A stretch of 5,976 nt of DNA. Origin: an uncultured Bacilli bacterium. GTDB taxonomy: Bacteria > Bacillota_I > Bacilli_A > RF39 > UBA660. Under the pieces are notes generated by a model. That model had not been told where the DNA came from, did not search any database, and saw only the letters and a list, made by a program, of their open reading frames with translations. Positions 1 to 5,521 of the stretch are shown here, in pieces. A program made the translations under genes and the position numbers. The first letter of the stretch is position 1. Each line of letters begins with the position of its first letter. The stretch lies in contig CALVRK010000066.1 of assembly GCA_944358565.1 (NCBI GenBank), forward strand, positions 1 to 5,976. The letters run 5' to 3'.

Positions 1-1
1 C

Positions 2-46
2 TTAGGTTTCTGTGAAGTAGAAAAAGCTTACCGTGAGGTAAGCTAA
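2..46 (+). CDS. Possible C-terminal end of an upstream gene (partial)
   Basis: Frame 2 is the only plus-strand frame open from the window edge. It reads LGFCEVEKAYREVS and stops at TAA 44-46. The stop is followed at once by a terminator-like hairpin (46-70), as expected at the end of a gene. The fragment is too short to assign a family or function. A palindromic hairpin (25-44) lies inside the last codons, which would be unusual for coding sequence, so this stretch could instead be non-coding. The call rests on the open frame plus the terminator only. Confidence 0.35.
   Translation, partial: LGFCEVEKAYREVS
25..44. repeat. Hairpin repeat copy 1 (CTTACC-N4-GGTAAG core)
   Basis: AGCTTACC (25-32) pairs perfectly with GGTAAGCT (37-44) around the loop GTGA, a GNRA-type tetraloop in plus-strand RNA. 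A related hairpin lies at 165-184. On the minus strand this hairpin is followed by a T run (CTTTTTC, complement of 20-26), so it could end transcription coming leftwards from the membrane-protein gene at 190-543. It may therefore be part of a dispersed palindromic repeat, a minus-strand terminator, or both. Confidence 0.6.
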
Positions 47-73
47 TGTCAAAATTTATTTTGGCATTTTGTT
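46..73 (+). terminator. Rho-independent terminator after the upstream gene
   Basis: ATGTCAAAA (46-54) pairs with TTTTGGCAT (59-67) through nine pairs including one T-G wobble, around the loop TTTA. A short T-rich tract (67-73, TTTTGTT) follows. The stem starts at the last base of the proposed stop codon at 44-46, which suits termination of a plus-strand gene entering from the left. The T tract is interrupted, so efficiency may be modest. Confidence 0.5.
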
Positions 74-164
74 CTATAAAAATGTCTTATGTTAAATATT
101 TACTTAAGGTTTATAAATATAATTATTTGTGCATAGTTAAAAGTGTTTAGGCCAAGCTGATGAA

Positions 165-184
165 GACTTACCTTACGGTAAGTC
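165..184. repeat. Hairpin repeat copy 2 (CTTACC-N4-GGTAAG core)
   Basis: GACTTACC (165-172) pairs perfectly with GGTAAGTC (177-184). The loop is TTAC on the plus strand and GTAA, a GNRA tetraloop, on the minus strand. The two outermost pairs differ from copy 1 yet remain paired (G-C and A-T here, A-T and G-C there), so the fold is kept while the sequence changes. It lies five bases beyond the stop codon of the minus-strand gene at 190-543 and may act as its terminator, although the following minus-strand sequence TTCATC is a poor U tract. Confidence 0.55.
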
Positions 185-189
185 AAAAT

Positions 190-543
190 TTATGTTTTAT
201 TTATTCCGAGGATACTGCCAAAGATGCCGGTTATTATTAAAATTAAAAAGAATGTGAGTTTTTTAGGGGAAAATTCACCAATTATAGTAGCAAAAATTAT
301 TAAAGGTATAGTGATAATCAGACTAATTTTTAACCCTTCTAACCAACCATTTTTAGTAGCTTTTTTACCCATAAGTAATCCGCTAAAACCTAATGAAAGA
401 ATTGGAATAATTATTTTTCCGATAGTTACTGTTTGATAATTAATAATATTAAAATAGTTAAATGCAGTTAATAATAATGAGAAAAATGCAAAAAATAAGA
501 AAGTATATAATAAACATTTGAATAATTTTTTTAAGTATTTCAT
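190..543 (-). CDS. TIGR04086/DUF3792-like small integral membrane protein
   Basis: This 117-residue protein has four hydrophobic segments at about residues 8-28, 41-58, 71-89 and 95-113, and it lacks a cleavable signal peptide, so it should sit in the cytoplasmic membrane. Its length, the four-helix layout and the glycine-rich link after helix 2 (GLLMGKKATKNGWLEGLK, residues 55-72) match my recollection of the TIGR04086/DUF3792 (B. subtilis YrzE-like) family. That family has no established function. The start at 543 has an excellent ribosome binding site, AAAGGAGG (minus strand, 555-548), four bases upstream. It is transcribed away from the gene at 662, and I could not pick a convincing promoter for it in 544-620. 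Hairpins at 165-184 and 25-44 lie downstream. The family call is from memory of its pattern, not a search. Confidence 0.7.
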   Translation of the reverse strand: MKYLKKLFKCLLYTFLFFAFFSLLLTAFNYFNIINYQTVTIGKIIIPILSLGFSGLLMGKKATKNGWLEGLKISLIITIPLIIFATIIGEFSPKKLTFFLILIITGIFGSILGINKT

Positions 544-600
544 AGTTCCTCCTTTTAGTAAAGTTTATGTATTATTAAAAGAAATATGAAATCTATGTTG

Positions 601-629
601 TTGCTTAAACTAAAGGTTTATGATATACT
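601..629 (+). promoter_or_regulatory. Sigma-A-type promoter for the gene at 662
   Basis: A -35 box TTGCTT (601-606) is separated by 17 bases from a -10 box TATACT (624-629). The -10 is preceded by TGA, giving the extended TGN form. Transcription would start near 636, leaving a leader of about 26 bases that contains the ribosome binding site at 648-652. Confidence 0.65.
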
Positions 630-647
630 AAATCTAGAGTATACAGT

Positions 648-652
648 AAGGA
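648..652 (+). promoter_or_regulatory. Ribosome binding site deciding the start at 662
   Basis: AAGGA (648-652) directly abuts the in-frame ATG at 653, leaving no spacer, but lies nine bases before the ATG at 662. The second ATG is therefore the likelier start, shortening the protein from 215 to 212 residues. Confidence 0.6.
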
Positions 653-661
653 ATGATATTT

Positions 662-1300
662 ATGGATGATAAAAATAATTTCAATATTGATGATACTGTT
701 AAAAACGAAACTAAAAAAGAGGAAGAAGTTGAAATTTTAGAATTATGGGAACCACATGCAGATGAGATAACTGATGCGAAAGATCGCCATATTAAAATGT
801 CAAAACAGACTTCTAATAAAATAGTGATTACACTAGTGGCTATTGGAGCATTTTTAATTATGTGGTATGCAACTTTTGCTCAACCACTCGCATTTAATGT
901 GAGACAAGCAAATAATGGAGAATGGAATATTGGTTTTGTCGATATGGAAATAGCTGATATGACTGGTGAAGCTAAGGAAATTAGTAATCATGATTTTACT
1001 AGTACTAAAGCTAATTTTTATGTTTCATTAACAGGTCCTGGTGATAGTATTGTATATGATTTGACAATAAAAAATAGTGGAAAAATTAATGCTGAAGTCG
1101 AAAGCATTTCTGTGGTGCCAATGAATGGGCCAGACGATCAGATTGTATATTCTGTTGATGGAATAAATGCTGGTGATAAGTTAGATGTAGGTGAATCGAC
1201 ACATATGACAGTGAAAGTTATGTATAATAATAAAGTTACTAATAGTGAAGAGTCTGTAAGTAAAGATTTGTCAGTAGTAATTAATTATAAGCAAGCATAA
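662..1300 (+). CDS. Signal-anchored extracellular beta-rich surface protein
   Basis: This is a 212-residue protein of unproven function. Residues 1-52 are hydrophilic and strongly acidic, residues 53-72 form one transmembrane segment, and residues 73-212 form an alternating beta-strand-like domain. The positive charges just before the helix (RHIKMSKQTSNK) and the lack of a cleavage site suggest an N-inside, C-outside topology. The outer domain carries a WNIGF strand (88-92), LTGPGDSIVYDLTIKNSG (123-140) and a closing VVINYK strand. This pattern resembles beta-sandwich domains of the TasA/camelysin type and related surface proteins of gut Firmicutes; that is recognition by eye. There is no C-terminal sorting motif, so it is not an obvious sortase substrate. 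It has its own promoter and converges on the sortase gene, with a shared terminator. An adhesin, pilin-like subunit or sortase partner are all possible. Confidence 0.65.
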   Translation: MDDKNNFNIDDTVKNETKKEEEVEILELWEPHADEITDAKDRHIKMSKQTSNKIVITLVAIGAFLIMWYATFAQPLAFNVRQANNGEWNIGFVDMEIADMTGEAKEISNHDFTSTKANFYVSLTGPGDSIVYDLTIKNSGKINAEVESISVVPMNGPDDQIVYSVDGINAGDKLDVGESTHMTVKVMYNNKVTNSEESVSKDLSVVINYKQA

Positions 1301-1328
1301 AACCCTTTAAAAAATTTTTAAAGGGTTT
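1300..1328. terminator. Shared bidirectional terminator of convergent genes
   Basis: A near-perfect palindrome has arms AAACCCTTTAAAAA (1300-1313) and TTTTTAAAGGGTTT (1315-1328). It sits exactly between two convergent genes and overlaps the last base of the plus-strand stop (1298-1300) and two bases of the minus-strand stop (1329-1327). The T tract on the plus side is TTTATCTTTT; the minus side has only TTTATG after the stem, so termination should be better rightwards. Confidence 0.7.
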
Positions 1329-2175
1329 ATCTTTTGTCTGATTTGATGAGTTTAGCATGTATAACTAATCTAGTAGTTCCTGCTACATCTTCACATGTAG
1401 ATAATGTTAAGATTTTATCACTTTCGTTTAATGAGCCACTAAAATTAATTTGACTGCGTTCTTTGACTGTTTTAATAAATTCTTGATATTGTTTGTCTGA
1501 AAATTTGGTGGTGATATAATAACTTTCTGGTTTTATTGTATAAATACTGACTATTTGCCACAAAGTATTTTCGCTTGGTGTGGATAGTTTTATTACGTGG
1601 TTGTCTTTATTTTCATACCAAGATTTATTTAATACTTTTTTAAGACTACCAAAGACGGTTTGATTAGACCTGCTATGACCATAAATAACGGTATTTTTAT
1701 CAAAGTTTATCATGTTGTTTCTATAATCAGCAAATACCCAACCAGCGGAATTTTTTGATTTATCGAAGGCATGTTTTAAATAAAATGAATTATTATTTGT
1801 TTGGACAATTGGATAATTAACATTAGTACCGTTTACTTTTATGAAGCCTACTGTGTCGCTGTTTTTTTGTTTTAAGTCGTCGAAATTGACACTCATCATA
1901 TCCATTTTAATATAATCCCAGTAGTCGTCTGATTTGTCCTCTGGGGGATTGATGTTTTCAGCGGTGTCACTTTGTGATTCATCAACAATTTTTTCTGTAT
2001 CGATGTTTTCGGTAAGCTTATCAATTTTTTTATTTTCATTATTCCAAAAGAAAATTTTAATTATACAAAGAACAGAAATTATAAGACTTATAATAAGAAC
2101 AGTTGTCCAAGTGATTCTTTTTTGTCGTTTTCTTTTTTGATATTCAGTTCTAGTAATTCGACCATTTTTATGCAT
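1327..2175 (-). CDS. srtB: Class B sortase
   Basis: This 282-residue transpeptidase should cleave a sorting signal between its Thr and the next residue and join the protein to the cell wall. It has an N-terminal basic stretch (residues 1-21), one membrane anchor (about 22-44), a charged linker (45-85) and the sortase domain (86-282). The three catalytic residues are visible: His167 in NTVIYGHS, Cys261 in LTLSTCED and Arg269 in TRLVIHAKL. Class B is indicated by the upstream motifs NFDDLKQKNSDTVGFI (97-112), NYPIVQTNNNSFYL (120-133) and AGWVFADYRN (144-153). The N-terminal anchor puts the enzyme outside the membrane. The ribosome binding site AGGAG (minus strand, 2187-2183) lies seven bases before the ATG. 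The divergent neighbour at 2331 ends in NPKTSD, close to the NPQTN type used by SrtB, so it is the obvious substrate. The gene symbol reflects class, not proven orthology with the heme-uptake SrtB. Confidence 0.93.
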   Translation of the reverse strand: MHKNGRITRTEYQKRKRQKRITWTTVLIISLIISVLCIIKIFFWNNENKKIDKLTENIDTEKIVDESQSDTAENINPPEDKSDDYWDYIKMDMMSVNFDDLKQKNSDTVGFIKVNGTNVNYPIVQTNNNSFYLKHAFDKSKNSAGWVFADYRNNMINFDKNTVIYGHSRSNQTVFGSLKKVLNKSWYENKDNHVIKLSTPSENTLWQIVSIYTIKPESYYITTKFSDKQYQEFIKTVKERSQINFSGSLNESDKILTLSTCEDVAGTTRLVIHAKLIKSDKR

Positions 2176-2197
2176 GTTGACACTCCTAACTTTAATA

Positions 2198-2225
2198 ATT
2201 ATAACATAAAATTGAAAGGTTTACA
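2198..2225 (-). promoter_or_regulatory. Extended -10 promoter for the sortase gene
   Basis: Read on the minus strand, TATAAT (2203-2198) is preceded by TGT, giving the extended form TGTTATAAT. The best -35 candidate, TGTAAA (2225-2220), is weak and sits 16 bases upstream. The extended -10 may compensate. Confidence 0.5.
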
Positions 2226-2262
2226 TTTTCTTTCCAAATTCTTCATATTTGTGTGATTTTTG

Positions 2263-2291
2263 TTGTTTATTATATTTTATTTTGTTATAAT
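2263..2291 (+). promoter_or_regulatory. Sigma-A-type promoter for the NPKTS surface protein
   Basis: TTGTTT (2263-2268), a 17-base spacer and a perfect TATAAT (2286-2291) preceded by TGT form a strong extended promoter. The start of transcription would be near 2298, leaving about 33 bases of leader. It faces away from the sortase promoter, about 60 bases apart at their -35 sides or closer. Confidence 0.7.
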
Positions 2292-2316
2292 TTAAGTAGC
2301 AAGGGAAATTGCTTAG

Positions 2317-2322
2317 AAGGAG
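2317..2322 (+). promoter_or_regulatory. Ribosome binding site deciding the start at 2331
   Basis: AAGGAG (2317-2322) lies eight bases before the ATG at 2331. The longer open frame beginning at 2253 would start upstream of the predicted promoter and would put 26 residues before a normal signal peptide, so 2331 is chosen. Confidence 0.8.
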
Positions 2323-2330
2323 AGAGGAAA

Positions 2331-3230
2331 ATGAAAAAACTAAAAATATTTTTGGGTTTATTTGTATGTGCATTTATGGTAGTACCTTTTATGGGTGTAA
2401 ATGCAGAAACAACAGTTAATACTTATGATGAATTAGTAGCTGCTTTGAAGAATGGTGGTGAAATTGTATTAGGTCAATCAATTGATGTTACGGGACCACT
2501 TTCAACAGATAAAGATGTTACACTTAACGGTAACGGAAATACGTTGAATGCTGTTTATACAGGAACTAGTGGCAATCAAACTATTATTACTTCAACTGCT
2601 GGAACTTTAACATTACAAAACATTTCACTTACTAATTCTCCAAAATATGGAGTTCAAGCATATAATGGTGGTAATGTAGTATTAGATGGTGTTACTATTT
2701 CAAATCACACTGACAAATTTGGTGCTGTAAATATTAATGGAGGAACTGTTACAATTAAGGATTTAACTATGACTGATAACTTATATGGAATTGAGTTTGC
2801 TGCAGGTTTAAATGTAACTGGAACACCAGCATTAATTATGGATGGAGTAATTAAAGGAAATCAAAAAGATGTTCTTTATGTTGATATTGATCAAATTACA
2901 GCTGATAAAACTATTTCAGTGGAAAACACTGAAAATTCTACTCAAAAGATTTCTTTAAAAGATAATACTATCGTTTTAATGGAGGGAGACAAAGTTCTTG
3001 CTACATCTAATGAACTTGCTACAGGAACTACTGTAGATGTTGATGGAGAAAAATTACAAGCTGAAGAACCAGCTAAAGAACCAACTACTCCAGAAGAGCC
3101 AAAAGATGAAAATAACGATGTTAAAGATGAAGTAGAAAACCCAAAAACTTCAGATGGAATTATGATTACTGTTGCAGCATTAGCTGTTAGTGCAGTTATC
3201 GTTGTTATTGCAAAAAAGAAATTAGCTTAA
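2331..3230 (+). CDS. Secreted beta-helix-like protein with NPKTSD cell-wall sorting signal
   Basis: This 299-residue protein is exported and probably sortase-anchored. Residues 1-25 form a signal peptide (KKLK, hydrophobic core, likely cut after VNA). Residues about 60-190 look like a right-handed parallel beta-helix: rungs GTLTLQNISLTN (91-102), GNVVLDGVTISN (114-125) and GTVTIKDLTMTDN (138-150) recur every 23-24 residues, as in pectate-lyase-like folds. A Pro/Glu/Lys-rich spacer (243-268) could cross the wall. The C-terminus has the sorting signal NPKTSD (270-275), a hydrophobic helix (277-294) and a KKK tail. No enzymatic residues are evident, so an adhesin or glycan-binding role is as likely as catalysis. 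It is divergent from a class B sortase, has its own promoter and terminator, and is probably transcribed alone. Anchoring is well supported; the ligand or role is unknown. Confidence 0.88.
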   Translation: MKKLKIFLGLFVCAFMVVPFMGVNAETTVNTYDELVAALKNGGEIVLGQSIDVTGPLSTDKDVTLNGNGNTLNAVYTGTSGNQTIITSTAGTLTLQNISLTNSPKYGVQAYNGGNVVLDGVTISNHTDKFGAVNINGGTVTIKDLTMTDNLYGIEFAAGLNVTGTPALIMDGVIKGNQKDVLYVDIDQITADKTISVENTENSTQKISLKDNTIVLMEGDKVLATSNELATGTTVDVDGEKLQAEEPAKEPTTPEEPKDENNDVKDEVENPKTSDGIMITVAALAVSAVIVVIAKKKLA

Positions 3231-3246
3231 TAATTTGAAAAGTTTT

Positions 3247-3277
3247 AAAAGCACTTCAAATTTGAGGTGCTTTTTTT
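3247..3277 (+). terminator. Strong rho-independent terminator after the NPKTS gene
   Basis: AAAAGCACTTCAAA (3247-3260) pairs with TTTGAGGTGCTTTT (3261-3274) with a single T-G wobble, and a run of seven T (3271-3277) follows. It begins 17 bases after the stop codon. Because of the A and T flanks it might also work on the minus strand, but no gene there needs it. Confidence 0.9.
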
Positions 3278-3403
3278 GTGGTAAAAATTTGGTTTTGAAA
3301 AATAAATATGATAATTAGAAGTCGCAAACTGTAATATCAAACAATAATGAATGTAAATGCACTTTTGAATAAAATAAACAAGATTATTTAGACTATTTTG
3401 TTG

Positions 3404-3421
3404 TATAATTAAATTGGTGAT
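3404..3421 (+). promoter_or_regulatory. Possible -10 box and ribosome binding site for the nuclease gene
   Basis: A perfect TATAAT (3404-3409) lies 15 bases before the ATG, and GGTGAT (3416-3421), complementary to the 16S rRNA tail, lies three bases before it. No good -35 box is seen at 16-18 bases and the leader would be almost absent, so the promoter is uncertain while the GGTGAT site is reasonable. The rest of 3278-3403 shows nothing recognisable. Confidence 0.4.
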
Positions 3422-3424
3422 AAT

Positions 3425-5248
3425 ATGGCGATAACTAAAACAAAGTTTATAAATTATGTAAGATGTCCAAGATATGTGGCTTTGGATGATTTGAAAAAAG
3501 AAAAATTAAATAGTATGATTTCGATTGGAGAATATAAAAAAGAAGAAGAGTTAGAACACATTACTGAGTTACTCGGTAATATGTTTGATGATGGTAATGA
3601 TTTAATTGATGTTAAAAATGATCATTTAAATACTATGCTTCCATATTATAATAAAGTGGAAATTTTGGCTGGTGATATAGCATCTAAATATTTTAAAGGT
3701 AATTTTAAGTTTTCTAAAAGTACTTATAATCAAGAGAGTTTTGATGCGGTTATAGATAATATTAGATATTTATGTTATGTGGATATTTATAACGAGAATG
3801 AAGATAATATTAATATTATTGAAGTTAAAGCGACAACGATGAAAAAATATTTAGAATTAGGAAGTAAAGAACATTCTATTTTTAAAAAAGGGGTGGACGG
3901 GATATATTATTTACTTGAGGATTTGAATTTGAATATAGAAGATTATATGCTTTTAAAGGTCTATGAAAGAGAACGGGCTAAGTTATTTAATAAGTATACA
4001 GGGCCAGGACATTATATTTATGATATTGCGGTTCAAAGGTTTATTATAGAAAATGATATGAAAAAACACCATACAAAAAAGAATGTGAAGTATTATTTGG
4101 CGGTTTTAAATAGTAATTATGTGTTTGATGGAAAGTATGAAAAAGGTGAGCCTATTTATGATACGGTAGATGGTGAAGACATTATTTCATATATTGATGT
4201 TACTAGTATTACTAGAGATTTAATGGATAAGGTATATTTAGATAGTAAAAAAATTAAAGGTTATATTGATGATTTGGATGGCTCTAAAGTGCCACTTGGG
4301 GAATACTGTGAGTATAAAAAAACAGTTAAGTGTAAATTTTGTCCGATTTGTTTTGATGTGCTTCCTAAAAAACATTCAATACTTTCTTATATGAATAATA
4401 ATTTTGGGTTTAAGAAAGGTAATATTAAATATGATATATTTGATTTGATCAATGATGGTAAGGTTAGTATGTTAGATATTCCTGATGATATGCTTAATAG
4501 AGAAAAAAATAAAATTCAAAAAGAATGTGTAATTAGTGGTAAGCCTTATATCAATGAGAAAAAAATTAAAGATGGAATTAAACAAATTACATATCCACTT
4601 TATCATTTAGATTTTGAAACATTTCCTTGTCCACTCCCTAGATATAAAGGTGAAAGGCCTTATAGTCAGTCAGTTTTTCAGTTTTCTTTACATATTGAAA
4701 AGGAACCTGGAGTGTGTGATAAAAATAAAGATCATTATGGTTATTTAGCTCCTGATCATAACGATCATAGATTAGATTTAGTTAAATATATGTGTGAACT
4801 GATTCCTAGTGATAAAATGGTTTTAGTATATAATGATTCTTTTGAAAAAACAAGATTAAAGGAACTTGCTTATATTTTTCCCGAATATAAAGATAAATTA
4901 CTTAAAATCAGAGATAATGTATTTGATTTAATGAATATTGTGAAAACAAAAACTTCTTTATATGAAAATCTTGGTTATTCTAAAGAAGAAGCTAAGATGT
5001 TTAATTATTATCATTCTGATATGGATGGTTCGTTTTCTATTAAAAAAATTTTACCATTATTTTCTGATTTAACTTATAAGGGAATGGAAGTTGGTAATGG
5101 GGTAGAGGCAATGGTCACTTATGCATCTTTTTCAAAACTTTTACCTTTAGATTATAAACATAAATATCAAAAGTTAGTGGAGTACTGCCAGCAAGATACT
5201 TATGCAATGGTGGCGGTATTAAATGGACTTAGAGAGAGTGTTAAATAA
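3425..5248 (+). CDS. DUF2779 protein: Cas4/RecB-like nuclease fused to DEDDy exonuclease
   Basis: This 607-residue cytoplasmic protein appears to join two nuclease folds. The N-terminal part resembles PD-(D/E)XK nucleases of the Cas4/RecB group: an early cysteine in RCPRY (Cys14), Asp120, then IIEVKAT with Glu133 and Lys135, followed by a helix like the usual Q-x-x-x-Y region (156-162). Cys295, Cys303, Cys306 and Cys309 (CX7CX2CX2C) with Cys14 could bind an iron-sulfur cluster, as in Cas4 and AddB. The C-terminal part (390-607) matches DUF2779 as I remember it and has RNase H-like exonuclease motifs: YHLDFETF (Asp396, Glu398), VYNDSFEKTRL (467-478), VFDL (499-502), GSFSIKKILP (535-544) and EYCQQDT, which holds the Y-x3-D of DEDDy enzymes (Tyr587, Asp591). 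The family has no established role; DNA or RNA processing is inferred. TM0106-type RecB-like proteins have a comparable layout. No terminator separates it from rpoZ. Confidence 0.85.
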   Translation: MAITKTKFINYVRCPRYVALDDLKKEKLNSMISIGEYKKEEELEHITELLGNMFDDGNDLIDVKNDHLNTMLPYYNKVEILAGDIASKYFKGNFKFSKSTYNQESFDAVIDNIRYLCYVDIYNENEDNINIIEVKATTMKKYLELGSKEHSIFKKGVDGIYYLLEDLNLNIEDYMLLKVYERERAKLFNKYTGPGHYIYDIAVQRFIIENDMKKHHTKKNVKYYLAVLNSNYVFDGKYEKGEPIYDTVDGEDIISYIDVTSITRDLMDKVYLDSKKIKGYIDDLDGSKVPLGEYCEYKKTVKCKFCPICFDVLPKKHSILSYMNNNFGFKKGNIKYDIFDLINDGKVSMLDIPDDMLNREKNKIQKECVISGKPYINEKKIKDGIKQITYPLYHLDFETFPCPLPRYKGERPYSQSVFQFSLHIEKEPGVCDKNKDHYGYLAPDHNDHRLDLVKYMCELIPSDKMVLVYNDSFEKTRLKELAYIFPEYKDKLLKIRDNVFDLMNIVKTKTSLYENLGYSKEEAKMFNYYHSDMDGSFSIKKILPLFSDLTYKGMEVGNGVEAMVTYASFSKLLPLDYKHKYQKLVEYCQQDTYAMVAVLNGLRESVK

Positions 5249-5269
5249 TGTCAAATTGACGCACTTTAG

Positions 5270-5298
5270 TTGTAATTTATGAAAAATTGGTATATATT
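5270..5298 (+). promoter_or_regulatory. Possible promoter for rpoZ
   Basis: TTGTAA (5270-5275), a 17-base spacer and TATATT (5293-5298) make a plausible sigma-A promoter. Transcription would start near 5305, just before the ribosome binding site at 5307, giving a very short leader. rpoZ could also be read from the gene upstream, since no terminator is visible in 5249-5304. Confidence 0.4.
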
Positions 5299-5306
5299 TG
5301 ATTTAT

Positions 5307-5313
5307 GGGAGGT
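5307..5313 (+). promoter_or_regulatory. Ribosome binding site deciding the rpoZ start
   Basis: GGGAGGT (5307-5313) overlaps an in-frame ATG at 5305 and abuts the ATG at 5314, so neither can use it. The ATG at 5320 lies six bases downstream and gives MIYPSIDALL, which aligns with the N-terminus of B. subtilis omega (MLDPSID). Confidence 0.85.
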
Positions 5314-5319
5314 ATGGTT

Positions 5320-5520
5320 ATGATATATCCATCAATCGATGCATTACTTCAAAAAATTGAATCAAAATATTTACTTGTTAATATTGCTTCTAGAAGAGCT
5401 AAAGAAATGGATGAAACAGGTTATTATCAAATGAAAGAAAATGAATATAAATCTTCTAAGAATATTGGAAGAGCTTTGGAAGAGATTAACAAGGGATTAA
5501 TTCATATTAAGAAAAATTAA
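5320..5520 (+). CDS. rpoZ: DNA-directed RNA polymerase subunit omega
   Basis: This 66-residue protein is the small omega subunit that helps assemble and stabilise RNA polymerase around the beta-prime subunit. The length is that of Firmicutes omega (about 67 residues in B. subtilis). Family landmarks are present in order: PSIDALL (4-10), SKYLLV (15-20), the conserved ASRRAKEM (23-30), and KNIGRALEEINKGLI (47-61). The start at 5320 is set by the ribosome binding site at 5307-5313. In many Firmicutes rpoZ follows gmk; here it follows the DUF2779 nuclease by 71 bases and may be co-transcribed with it. A rho-independent terminator follows directly. Confidence 0.95.
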   Translation: MIYPSIDALLQKIESKYLLVNIASRRAKEMDETGYYQMKENEYKSSKNIGRALEEINKGLIHIKKN

Positions 5521-5521
5521 A

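Noticed and set aside
82..150. Small open frame MSYVKYLLKVYKYNYLCIVKSV
   Set aside because: There is no ribosome binding site before the ATG (the sequence is TATAAAA) and nothing recognisable in 22 residues.
224..436. Plus-strand open frame of 70 codons
   Set aside because: It is antisense to the membrane-protein gene at 190-543, which has a perfect ribosome binding site and real transmembrane helices. The plus frame has no ribosome binding site of its own.
1934..2140. Plus-strand open frame of 68 codons
   Set aside because: It lies antisense to the N-terminal part of the sortase and its composition is a shadow of that gene.
2253..2330. Longer N-terminus of the NPKTS protein (26 extra residues)
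   Set aside because: The extension overlaps the promoter and would precede a canonical signal peptide, whereas ATG 2331 has a well-placed AAGGAG.
3278..3424. Possible CRISPR array or cas genes beside the Cas4-like domain
   Set aside because: No direct repeats with spacers are present in this gap or elsewhere in the window, and no other cas gene is seen. The Cas4 resemblance belongs to a larger DUF2779 protein.
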